DNA of 64,000 nt from Micromonospora ureilytica (GTDB lineage Bacteria > Actinomycetota > Actinomycetes > Mycobacteriales > Micromonosporaceae): the NCBI RefSeq assembly GCF_015751765.1, contig NZ_JADOTX010000001.1:5642001-5706000 (forward strand). Direction: 5' to 3'. Position numbers and translations under genes: made by a program. The notes below the pieces were generated by a model. That model saw nothing but the letters and a program-made list of their open reading frames with translations. It was not told the origin of the DNA and ran no database searches. Positions 17,520 through 25,680 of the stretch are shown piece after piece. Within the stretch, counting starts at the first letter, position 1; every line of letters starts with the position of its first letter.

Positions 17520-17945
17520 TCAGGAGCGTTGGGCGGCGCGCAGTTCGGCGGCTACCTCTTCCGGGGTGGTGCCCAGGTCGTAGCGGCTGAAGAGGTGCAG
17601 TGACTCGCCCGCGTCGATCTCCAGGACCTCGGACGTGAGCCCCAATCGCGGTCGACGGTCCACGGTGATCGCCTCGATCGCCGGCCAGGGCAGCAGTCGG
17701 CGACCAGCGAACCCGCGGATGACTGTGAGTCCGGTCGGATCAACAGCCAACCGGACCGGTGCGATCAGGTCGCGTACCGCCCAACCGGCCAGCGCGGCGG
17801 CGGCCAGGACGGCCAGCGCCAACCGCACCGGGTCGCCGTCGGCGAAGAGCAGCCCGAGCGCGATCAGCAGAACCGCGCCCGCCAGTTTCGCCGCCGGCAG
17901 GCTTGCCGGGACCCGCCACTGCCGTTCCGGGGAGATCTCATCCAC
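17520..17945 (-). CDS. Membrane-anchored bacterial PH-domain protein
   Basis: 141 residues with two membrane helices near 18-65 ('LAGAVLLIALGLLFADG', 'LALAVLAAAALAGWAVRDL') followed by a PH-like domain with 'VDPTGLTVIRGFAGRRLLPWPAIEAI'. This layout is the common actinobacterial small PH-domain protein (DUF2581-like). Function unknown, probably membrane-associated binding. Convergent with the rhomboid gene. Confidence 0.82.
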   Translation of the reverse strand: MDEISPERQWRVPASLPAAKLAGAVLLIALGLLFADGDPVRLALAVLAAAALAGWAVRDLIAPVRLAVDPTGLTVIRGFAGRRLLPWPAIEAITVDRRPRLGLTSEVLEIDAGESLHLFSRYDLGTTPEEVAAELRAAQRS

Positions 17946-18091
17946 CCGCCCAGCATGCCAGCGGTCCGCCGGATCGCAGCCTCGCGCTTCTAGCCACCAC
18001 TACTCCATGATCGACACGGAAGGGTCTGGGGCAGTGCCGTGGGCGCCGGACGACGTAGGATCGGGGCAGCCCAAGTTACCGGGGAGTAAAC

Positions 18092-19264
18092 ATGAGTGAC
18101 GCGGTCATCGTCGGCGCGGTACGTACCCCGGTCGGGCGGCGCAAGGGCAGCCTCGCCGGCGTCCACCCGGTCGACCTCTCGGCGCACGTGCTGCGCGCCC
18201 TCGCCGAGCGCACCGGGCTCGACCCGGCCCAGGTCGACGACGTCTTCTGGGGCTGTGTGTCCCAGGTCGGCGAGCAGTCGTGGAACATCGCCCGCAACGC
18301 CGTGCTCGCCGCCGGCTGGCCCGAGACGGTGCCCGGCACCACGGTGGACCGGCAGTGCGGCTCCAGCCAGCAGGCAGTGCACTTCGCCGCCGCGACGGTG
18401 CTCTCCGGCCAGGCCGATCTGGTGGTCGCCGGTGGCGTCGAGTCGATGACCCGGGTGCCGATGGGTTCCAGTGTGGCCGGCGGCATGCCGTTCAGCGATC
18501 AGCTGCGCGCCCGGTACCGGGGCGTCGAGGGCTTCGCCGACGACGCGCCGCTGCCGTTCAACCAGGGGGTCGGGGCCGAGCTGATCGCCCAGCGGTGGCG
18601 GCTCTCGCGTACCCAACTGGACGAGTTCGCGCTGGCCAGCCACGAGAAGGCCGCCGCCGCGCAGGACGCCGGCGCGTTCGACCCGGAGCTGACCCCGGTG
18701 CCGCTCGCCGATGGTGGCAAGTTCGCTGCCGACGAGGGCATCCGCCGGGAAACCTCGCTGGAGAAGCTGGGTGAGCTGGCCACCCCGTTCCGGGCCGACG
18801 GCGTGGTGACCGCCGGGTCCGCGTCCCAGATCTCCGACGGGGCCGCGGCCCTCGCGGTGACCACCTCCGACTGGGCCAGCCGGCACGGTCTGCGCCCGCT
18901 GGCCCGGATCCACACCGCCGTGGTCGCCGCCGACGACCCGGTCACCATGCTGACCGCCCCCATCCCGGCCACCGCGAAGGCGCTGCGCCGCGCGGGGCTG
19001 GGCATTGAGGAGATCGGGGTGTACGAGGTGAACGAGGCGTTCGCCCCGGTGCCGCTGGCCTGGCTGGCGGAGACCGAGGCCGACCCGGAGCGGCTCAACC
19101 CGCGTGGCGGGGCGATCGCCCTCGGTCACCCGCTCGGCGGCTCCGGTGCCCGGATCATGACCACGATGCTCCAACACATGCGGGACAACGGGATCCGCTA
19201 CGGCCTGCAGACCATGTGCGAGGGCGGCGGCATGGCCAACGCCACAATCGTCGAGCTGGTCTGA
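18092..19264 (+). CDS. Thiolase family protein (acetyl-CoA acyltransferase)
   Basis: 390 residues, standard thiolase length. Nucleophile Cys89 is in 'VDRQCGSSQQAVHFAA'; the other signature regions are 'EVNEAFAPVPLAWL', 'GGAIALGHPLGGSGARI' with the catalytic His, and the C-terminal 'TMCEGGGMANATIVEL' with the second Cys. It catalyses Claisen condensation or thiolysis of acyl-CoA. No fatty-acid or polyketide genes are adjacent, so whether it degrades or builds is open. Confidence 0.94.
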   Translation: MSDAVIVGAVRTPVGRRKGSLAGVHPVDLSAHVLRALAERTGLDPAQVDDVFWGCVSQVGEQSWNIARNAVLAAGWPETVPGTTVDRQCGSSQQAVHFAAATVLSGQADLVVAGGVESMTRVPMGSSVAGGMPFSDQLRARYRGVEGFADDAPLPFNQGVGAELIAQRWRLSRTQLDEFALASHEKAAAAQDAGAFDPELTPVPLADGGKFAADEGIRRETSLEKLGELATPFRADGVVTAGSASQISDGAAALAVTTSDWASRHGLRPLARIHTAVVAADDPVTMLTAPIPATAKALRRAGLGIEEIGVYEVNEAFAPVPLAWLAETEADPERLNPRGGAIALGHPLGGSGARIMTTMLQHMRDNGIRYGLQTMCEGGGMANATIVELV

Positions 19265-19319
19265 CGCGGGGCGGGAAAACTCCTCGCCTCGGCGCGGGAG
19301 GGCCACCTAGGGTGCCAGC

Positions 19320-20333
19320 GTGACGACGATCGCCGGCGAGCACGCCCCCGACTGGTCCAACGAGCAGTGGCAGCTGCGGGCCCGATCCTGGGTCGACGCG
19401 CAGTTGAGCCGGGCCGGCCGCCGGGTGACCGGGCTGGTGGAGCCCCGGGTGCGTCCCTGGTCGCTGGTGTGGCGGGTGCCCACCGACGACGGCCCGGTCT
19501 GGTTCAAGGTCAACAACCCGGGCACTGTGCACGAGGCGGTCCTGATCGCGGCGCTCGCCGAGTTGACGCCCGACCGGGTGCTGACGCCGATCGCTGTGGA
19601 CCCGGCGCAGGGCTGGTCGTTGCTGCCCGACGGTGGCGAGTCGTTACGTGACGTGCTGGCGCGTGACCCCGATCTGGCGCACTGGGAGCGGGCGCTGCCG
19701 GGGTACGCGGCGCTGCAACTGGCCAGCGCGTCGCGCGCCGACGAGCTGGTCGCCCTGGGTGTGCCGGATCAGCGTCCGGAGGTGCTGGCCGGCCTCTTCG
19801 TCGAGCTGCTCGACGATCACGAGGCGCTGCCTATCGGCGCCGAGGGCGGGCTCGGTGCGGAGATGCACGAGCGGCTGCGGGCCGAGCTGCCGTCGTACGC
19901 GCAGCGGTGCCGCCGGCTCGCCGACCTCGGCATCCCGGCGACCGTGCAACACGACGACCTGCACGACGGCAACGTCTTCGCCGGCGACGCCGGGTACCGC
20001 TACTTCGACTGGGGTGACGCCTCGGTGGCGCACCCGTTCGGCACGCTGCTGGTGACCCTGCGCTCCATCGGGCACGCCAGGAAGCTCGCCGCCGACGACG
20101 TTCAACTGGTTCGGTTGCGCGACGCGTACCTGGAGGCGTGGACCGACAGGTACGACCGCCGGACCCTCGTCGAGGCCGCCGACCTGGCGATCGGCCTGGG
20201 GCCGGTGAGCCGGTCGCTGTCCTGGCGTCGAGCACTGGACACCGCCGAGGAGTCCCGTGCCGAGTACGCCGACGCGGTCCCGGGCTGGCTGGAGGAGCTG
20301 TTCGCCGCCAGTCCACTTCAGCCCAACTCCTGA
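19320..20333 (+). CDS. Aminoglycoside-phosphotransferase-fold protein
   Basis: 337 residues from GTG 19320. The APH/choline-kinase fold is seen from 'VWFKVNNPGTVHEAVLIAALAEL', the catalytic loop 'VQHDDLHDGNVFAG' (HxDxxxxN-type) and 'YRYFDWGDASVAHPFGTL' with the metal-binding Asp. It phosphorylates a small molecule; nothing in the context shows which one. The gene follows the thiolase after a 55-bp gap and may be co-transcribed. Confidence 0.85.
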   Translation: MTTIAGEHAPDWSNEQWQLRARSWVDAQLSRAGRRVTGLVEPRVRPWSLVWRVPTDDGPVWFKVNNPGTVHEAVLIAALAELTPDRVLTPIAVDPAQGWSLLPDGGESLRDVLARDPDLAHWERALPGYAALQLASASRADELVALGVPDQRPEVLAGLFVELLDDHEALPIGAEGGLGAEMHERLRAELPSYAQRCRRLADLGIPATVQHDDLHDGNVFAGDAGYRYFDWGDASVAHPFGTLLVTLRSIGHARKLAADDVQLVRLRDAYLEAWTDRYDRRTLVEAADLAIGLGPVSRSLSWRRALDTAEESRAEYADAVPGWLEELFAASPLQPNS

Positions 20334-20444
20334 CCATGATCCGTCGGAGTCGGAAGTCGGACAGGCTGTGCGACAGGCGGCGTGGAACTTCCAAAAGTCC
20401 CGCGTGACCCACGTCACCCCGCTAAGGACGTCGTTGGGCAGGTC

Positions 20445-20951
20445 ATGGACGTCTTCTCCCGAACGTTCCTCCCGGCCGCCGCAGAGGCTGGCCTGGCCGT
20501 GCAGACGGTGAGCCGGCACATGCCGGTCTTCCGGCGCTGCGTCGGCTCCGGTGACGCCACCATCCTGGTCACCCGTTGCAGCCGCCCCGACCGCCCGGTC
20601 ACCGGCGACTACCTGTTACTGCTCACGCACCGCCGCCTGGTGGTGACCCAGCAGACCCGCCTCCTGCACCGACTGCGCCTGCACCTCAACACCGAGTTGC
20701 GCGAGCTGAGCAACGTCACCTGGAGCCCGGACCCTCGGCTGCAGTCGGTCGAGATGGCGGCCACCGCGATCGACGGGATCCGTGAGCGATTCCTGATCCG
20801 GACCAGCCACCCGAAGCAGGTCTGGCAGCTCGACGCATTGCTCAACCAGGCGTTCCGGACCCGCCTGCGGCCGCCCGGAGCGCGGGTCGTCGCCAGCATC
20901 GGTGACACACCGGCCGTCGCGCGGCCCGGGATCTTCGCCCCGTCCTGGTGA
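20445..20951 (+). CDS. Protein of unknown function
   Basis: 168 residues from ATG 20445 (an in-frame ATG at 20382 is possible). No motif recognised. A basic middle part 'LLLLTHRRLVVTQQTRLLHRLRLHLNTELRELSNVTW' resembles the beta-strand pattern of PH-like domains, followed by 'IDGIRERFLIRTSHPKQVWQLDALLNQAF'. Codon use is typical of the genome, which supports expression. It precedes the OmpR/kinase pair by about 90 bp but need not be linked. Confidence 0.7.
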   Translation: MDVFSRTFLPAAAEAGLAVQTVSRHMPVFRRCVGSGDATILVTRCSRPDRPVTGDYLLLLTHRRLVVTQQTRLLHRLRLHLNTELRELSNVTWSPDPRLQSVEMAATAIDGIRERFLIRTSHPKQVWQLDALLNQAFRTRLRPPGARVVASIGDTPAVARPGIFAPSW

Positions 20952-21041
20952 ACTGACACCTCAGCGGGTGTCGCCCCGCCTTTACCGAACTCGAACACGC
21001 ACCGATCGCGCCGAGCCCACCGGGTCGGCAATCATGGGCCG

Positions 21042-21734
21042 GTGACAGTCGAACCACCGCATCGCGGGCTCGTCCTCGTCGTGGAGGACGAGCCGGCCAT
21101 CGCCGACCTGGTCCGGCTCTACCTCACCCGGGACGGGTTCGGCGTCCACCTGGAACGTGACGGCGAGGCCGGTCTGAGCGCGGCCCGCCGGCTGCGCCCG
21201 GTGGCCTGCGTCCTGGACATCGCGCTGCCGGGCCTACCCGGCACGGAGATCTGCCGCCGACTGCGCGAGGCGGGCGACTGGACTCCGGTCATCTTCCTCA
21301 CCGCTCGGGACGACGAGGTGGATCGGATCGTCGGCCTGGAGTTGGGCGCCGACGACTACGTCACCAAGCCGTTCAGCCCACGGGAACTGGTCGCCCGGGT
21401 GCGCGCGGTGCTGCGTCGATCCGCAGGCGGCCCGGAGGGCGCGGACCGACCACGTGTCGTGGGCCCGGTGACGCTCGACCCGGCCCGCCGCACGGTAACC
21501 GCCGCCGGCGCCCCGGTGCAGCTCACCTCCACCGAGTTCGACCTGCTGGCCCACCTGATGGCCCGCCCCGGCCGGGTCTTCACCCGGGAGGAGCTGCTGG
21601 CCGGGGTCTGGGGCTACGCGGCGCACGCCGGCACCCGGACGGTGGACGTGCACGTCGCCCAGGTGCGGGCGAAACTCGGCCCGGCGAGCGTGATCCGGAC
21701 CCATCGCGGCGTTGGATACGCGGTCGATGCCTGA
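21042..21734 (+). CDS. OmpR-family response regulator
   Basis: 230 residues from GTG 21042. Receiver (about 10-125) with Asp59 in 'CVLDIALPGLPG' and Lys109 in 'DDYVTKPFSPREL'; winged-helix DNA-binding domain (about 133-228) with 'LTSTEFDLLAHLMARPGRVF', 'EELLAGVWGY' and 'RTVDVHVAQVRAKL'. It overlaps the following kinase gene by 8 bp and forms a two-component system with it. The neighbouring lipoprotein gene may be a target or sensor accessory. Confidence 0.95.
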   Translation: MTVEPPHRGLVLVVEDEPAIADLVRLYLTRDGFGVHLERDGEAGLSAARRLRPVACVLDIALPGLPGTEICRRLREAGDWTPVIFLTARDDEVDRIVGLELGADDYVTKPFSPRELVARVRAVLRRSAGGPEGADRPRVVGPVTLDPARRTVTAAGAPVQLTSTEFDLLAHLMARPGRVFTREELLAGVWGYAAHAGTRTVDVHVAQVRAKLGPASVIRTHRGVGYAVDA

Positions 21735-23193
21735 CCACACCGGGCACGTCGAGTCGCCGACCATGGCCCTGCCGGTGGTCGGCGCCACCCCACCGGCCGC
21801 ACCGCGACGAGGCCGATTCGGCCGTACGCTGACCGCCCGCGCGGTGCTCGTCACCTGCGCGGTGGCGCTGGTGTCGGTGCTGGTCACCGCCATCGTCGCG
21901 GTGCCGTTGGCGATCCGTGGGGCGGAGCGCAGCGAGCAGGAGGCGCTCGCCGCCCAGGCCCGGCTCGCGGCCGAGGTGCTGCGCACCCGCCTCGACCGGG
22001 GTCGCAGCGCCGACGAGGAACGGCTCATCCAGCAACTGCGTGACCAGGGCATCGACGCGTACCTGATCCGGCGCGGGGTGGTCGACCGGGCAGGTCTGCC
22101 GCCGCGGGTGGTGCAGCGGATCGGGCAGGGCCGCAACGTGTCGGCTCGTCGCTCGGTCAACGGTGCGCGGGCCCTGGTCGAGGGTCGGGCCCTGCCCGGC
22201 GGCAACGGGGTGGTGCTCTCCCGTCCCCTGGCCAACGGGCTGTGGGCCCGGGTGCTGCTCAGTCTCTGGTTGCCGCTGCTGGCCGGGTTGACCGCCGGTG
22301 TGGTGGCCGGGCTGCTGCTGGCCCGTCGGCTGGCCCGGCCGATCCGGGTCGCGGCCACCGCCGCCGCACGTCTGCGCGCCGGTGACCGCGCCGTCCGGGT
22401 GCCGGTCGAGTCGCCGGACGAGGTCGCCGACCTGGCCGAGGCGTTGAACGGGCTGGCTGCCGCGCTGGCCACCAGCGAGGGTCGACAGCGGGAGTTCCTG
22501 CTCTCCGTCTCGCACGAGCTGCGCACCCCGCTGACCGCGATCCGGGGATACGCCGAGGCGCTCGCCGACGGGGTGCTCGGTGCCGACGACACGGTGGACA
22601 CCGGTCGGACGGTGCTGGCGGAGGCCCAACACCTGGACCGGCTGATCGGTGACCTGCTGGCACTGGCCCGGTTGGAGGCCGCCGACTTCCCCCTCGAACC
22701 GGTGCCGGTGGACCTGACCCGACTGGCAGTGGACGCGGAGCCGACCTGGTCCGGTCGGTGCGCGGCGGTGGGCGTGCCGTTCCGGGTGGAGACGCCCGGT
22801 CAGCCGGTGCCCGCGTACACCGATCCGGGGAGGATCCGGCAGGTGCTGGACGGGCTGCTGGAGAACGCGCTGCGGGTCGTACCCCCGGGGTCGCCGGTGG
22901 TGCTCGCGGTTCGGCCGGCCGGCGCGGACCCGGCGCACGGCGGCGTGTTGGAGGTCCGCGACGGCGGGCCCGGCTTCACCGACGACGACCTGGCAGTGGC
23001 CTTCGAACGCGGCGCGCTGCACGAGCGGTACCGGGGGGTGCGCAAGGTGGGCAGCGGGTTGGGGTTGGCGCTGGCCGCCGGGCTGGTCCGCCGGTTGGGC
23101 GGGGAGATCGCCGCCGGGCACGCGCCGGAGGGCGGTGCCGCCTTCACCGTCCGGCTGCCCGGTGATCCTTACCTGACCCGAACGTCGGCCTGA
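21727..23193 (+). CDS. Sensor histidine kinase (HAMP, HisKA, HATPase)
   Basis: 488 residues from ATG 21727. Two membrane helices (about 35-60 and 175-198) bracket a short extracytoplasmic sensor; then HAMP, HisKA with phospho-acceptor His263 in 'LLSVSHELRTPLTAIRGYAE', and a HATPase domain with 'DGLLENALRVV', 'VRDGGPGFTDDDL' and 'KVGSGLGLALAAGLVRRLGG'. It is coupled to the upstream OmpR regulator by an 8-bp overlap. The signal is unknown. Confidence 0.95.
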   Translation: MPDHTGHVESPTMALPVVGATPPAAPRRGRFGRTLTARAVLVTCAVALVSVLVTAIVAVPLAIRGAERSEQEALAAQARLAAEVLRTRLDRGRSADEERLIQQLRDQGIDAYLIRRGVVDRAGLPPRVVQRIGQGRNVSARRSVNGARALVEGRALPGGNGVVLSRPLANGLWARVLLSLWLPLLAGLTAGVVAGLLLARRLARPIRVAATAAARLRAGDRAVRVPVESPDEVADLAEALNGLAAALATSEGRQREFLLSVSHELRTPLTAIRGYAEALADGVLGADDTVDTGRTVLAEAQHLDRLIGDLLALARLEAADFPLEPVPVDLTRLAVDAEPTWSGRCAAVGVPFRVETPGQPVPAYTDPGRIRQVLDGLLENALRVVPPGSPVVLAVRPAGADPAHGGVLEVRDGGPGFTDDDLAVAFERGALHERYRGVRKVGSGLGLALAAGLVRRLGGEIAAGHAPEGGAAFTVRLPGDPYLTRTSA

Positions 23194-23249
23194 CGCTCCG
23201 CTCGTCGTTCCCGGGAAGGCTGAGGGCTCCACGGACGAGAGGGAGAGTC

Positions 23250-23849
23250 ATGCCACGTTGGGGTATCGCCACCGGCACCACGGCACTGCTCGCGGCTGTC
23301 GCGCTCGGCGTCAGCGGCTGCGGCGCGGCCGAGGTGGCCAGCCAGCCCGCCCGGGACGTCGCCGTCGAGGTCGCCGCCGCCATGGGTGTCGAGGGTCAGG
23401 CGCTGACCGCGATGGGCTTCGACGCCGACGACCTGGACGTGCGGACCATCGCCGCACCGGCCACCCCGACGCCGGGTGCGTCCCCCAGCGCGAAGGAGAA
23501 GGCCCGGGAGAAGCGCGGCGAGGAGTGGCGCAAGCGCCGCCAGGCCCGCGTGCTGCTGCGCAAGAACACCCTGCACGGTGAGGCGGTGGTGAAGACGAAG
23601 GACGGCGGTACGCAGACCGTCGCCGTGCAGCGCGGCGAGGTGACTGCCATCGACGGCGACTCGATGACCGTCAAGTCCACCGACGGCTTCACAATGACCT
23701 GGACCTTCGGCGACGACCTGCGGGTGGTCGAGCGGCGGGCCACCGTGCAGCCGAGCGAGGTCAAGGTGGGCGCGACGCTCGGCGTCGCCGGCGCGAAGGA
23801 TGGCGACAAGGGAGTGGCCCGGCTCGTCCTCATTCCCCACGCGAAGTGA
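23250..23849 (+). CDS. Lipoprotein with DUF5666-like C-terminal domain
   Basis: 199 residues from ATG 23250. The N-terminus is a lipoprotein signal peptide with lipobox V-S-G-C at residues 21-24 (VSGCGAAEVASQ). A charged, Lys/Arg-rich linker (about 80-105) follows, then a beta-rich domain ('GGTQTVAVQRGEVTAIDGDS', 'MTVKSTDGFTMTW', 'VKVGATLGVAGAKDG') like the small OB-type DUF5666 domain. It follows the kinase gene by 56 bp and may belong to the same operon as an envelope-stress output. Confidence 0.82.
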   Translation: MPRWGIATGTTALLAAVALGVSGCGAAEVASQPARDVAVEVAAAMGVEGQALTAMGFDADDLDVRTIAAPATPTPGASPSAKEKAREKRGEEWRKRRQARVLLRKNTLHGEAVVKTKDGGTQTVAVQRGEVTAIDGDSMTVKSTDGFTMTWTFGDDLRVVERRATVQPSEVKVGATLGVAGAKDGDKGVARLVLIPHAK

Positions 23850-23851
23850 GC

Positions 23852-23883
23852 GAAGGGGCCCTGGTCGACACCAGGGCCCCTTC
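23852..23883. terminator. Bidirectional terminator hairpin
   Basis: Perfect 13-bp arms GAAGGGGCCCTGG (23852-23864) and CCAGGGCCCCTTC (23871-23883) with a 6-nt loop, between the ends of the convergent lipoprotein and SGNH genes. Confidence 0.85.
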
Positions 23884-23888
23884 CCTCA

Positions 23889-25490
23889 TCAGTAGACGCG
23901 GGAGCCGACGAAGTCGTCGTGGCCGTAGCCCACCGGGTTGGCGGCGGTGCGAGCCTCGAACGACCACTGCTGCCGGGTGCTGCTGGAGCAGTTCGCCAAC
24001 CGCAGGCGAGAGCTGCCCAGCAACGGGTTGTCGAACGCCACGCAGAGGTTGTTGGCGCTCGCCGGCCTGATCTGGTTACCCGCGAAGACGAACTGCTGCG
24101 CGCCGGTGCCGTTGCAGTCGTAGATGTTGACAGCGGTGCCGGCGGTCATCGAGCTGTTGGCGACGTCCAGGCACCGGTCGTGGGACAGCTCCGAGTGCAG
24201 CGACCGCCGAGCCGAGTCGTACCAGAAGCCCTGGTTGCGCCCACCGTGGCAGGAGTACGGCTGCTGCGCGGTGCCGTTGCGGGAGTCGTACCCCTTGCCG
24301 TCGACGCAGGTGCCGGTGGCGAGGTTGCGCAGTTGCTTGAACTCCAGCAGCCCCGGGTAGAGCACGCCACCGCCGGTGCTGGCCGGGTCGACGCAGCTGG
24401 CCCGCGTCTGCCCGGAGTTCCAGAACTGGGTGATGCACTGGGCGAACATGCCGTGCCCACGGGCGTTGGGGTGGAACGACTGGCGGGCGGCGTTCTCGTT
24501 CCAGATGCCGACCTCGATGTAGAGGCCGCGGACCGAGGTGTTGTCGGTGCACACCTCGTGGCCGTGGAAGAGGCGGCTGGCGTCCAGGTAGCGGGTGCCG
24601 GTGTTCGCCGCAGCCGACCGCAGCGCCGACTCGAACATCGGCACCGCCTTGTTCCGGGCGAAGGCCGCGTCGGCCAGGTAGAGCAGACAACCGCCGGAGT
24701 ACCAGCCGGGGAAGTTGGGGTTGTCCTCCACGTCGGGGCTGCCGGGGCTCGGGTACGACATCAGCACCAACTCGTAGTCCGACAGCAGGTAGCCGGCGTT
24801 GGTCATGGTCTGCCGGATGTCGGTGAGCGCCGACTCCACTGCCTGCCGGCTGCCGTCGGTCCGGATCGTCCACTGGTCGGTGTAGGTGGGGTAGCAGGCG
24901 CCCTGGAAGGTGACCCGGCGGATGGCGCAGTCGGTGGCGACCGGACCGAACTGGATGGTGCCGTCACCGTTCGCTCCGACCACCACCCAGATCAGCTTCA
25001 CGTGCGTGTTGCGCGCCTTGATGCCCAGGTAGTCGCCCTGGTTCAGCTCGTTGTGCTGGGTCGGGCCGCCGGCGATCAGGTTCCAGGGGGTGGCGCCGGA
25101 GCAGGCGATGTTGTACTGCGCGTCCGACGTGATGCCGGTGCGGAACACCGCCTGGTCGTACGAGCGGTCGCACCAGTTGCCGTCCTGGTGGGTGCCGGGG
25201 ACGTAGTTGCCGACCCCCTCACCGGAGATCTCGCTGTCACCCATGGTGATCAACGCGGTGCGACGCTGTTCGATCGGGCGGATCGTCGGGCTGCCGTAGA
25301 GGGCTGTCGCCTCGGCGGCACGGACGGCTTCGAGGTTGGCGGGGAGCGGTTGGACTGTGGGTCGGTCGGCGGCGCTGGCGGGGGTGGCTGGTCCGGCGAG
25401 CATCGGTAGGACGAGAGCGGCAACGGCGACGACGACGGTGGTGGCCCGTCGTCGGGTCGCGCGTTCGGGCCTGGCGGGGATTGCAGGCAT
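23889..25490 (-). CDS. Secreted SGNH/GDSL-type hydrolase with C-terminal ricin-type lectin domain
   Basis: 533 residues. A Tat/Sec-like signal peptide (RRRATTVVVAVAALVLPMLAG ending PASA near residue 40) is followed by an SGNH-like hydrolase: block I 'ALITMGDSEISGEGVGNY', block III 'VVVGANGDG', and a terminal 'SFHPNARGH' carrying the catalytic His. The last 130 residues form a ricin beta-trefoil with three Q-x-W/F type repeats ('NQGFWYD', 'AQQFVFAG', 'RQQWSFEA') for carbohydrate binding. It probably deacylates a secreted polysaccharide or lipid. Preceded by a 190-bp gap to the GT39 gene. Confidence 0.88.
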   Translation of the reverse strand: MPAIPARPERATRRRATTVVVAVAALVLPMLAGPATPASAADRPTVQPLPANLEAVRAAEATALYGSPTIRPIEQRRTALITMGDSEISGEGVGNYVPGTHQDGNWCDRSYDQAVFRTGITSDAQYNIACSGATPWNLIAGGPTQHNELNQGDYLGIKARNTHVKLIWVVVGANGDGTIQFGPVATDCAIRRVTFQGACYPTYTDQWTIRTDGSRQAVESALTDIRQTMTNAGYLLSDYELVLMSYPSPGSPDVEDNPNFPGWYSGGCLLYLADAAFARNKAVPMFESALRSAAANTGTRYLDASRLFHGHEVCTDNTSVRGLYIEVGIWNENAARQSFHPNARGHGMFAQCITQFWNSGQTRASCVDPASTGGGVLYPGLLEFKQLRNLATGTCVDGKGYDSRNGTAQQPYSCHGGRNQGFWYDSARRSLHSELSHDRCLDVANSSMTAGTAVNIYDCNGTGAQQFVFAGNQIRPASANNLCVAFDNPLLGSSRLRLANCSSSTRQQWSFEARTAANPVGYGHDDFVGSRVY

Positions 25491-25680
25491 CGACGCACTC
25501 CTTTCGGCTCAATCGCGGGACGTCGATTGAGTTACCAGACGGTAACGTGCGGATCAACAGATGTGAATGCGCCTCAGGTCCTTACGCGCGGGCTGCAGAA
25601 CCGCCCGGATCGGACTATCCGGGCCTGCGGTTCGCTGAACCGGCGGCGATGGGCCGCCGGCCCGGCGGCGGCGTTCTGGC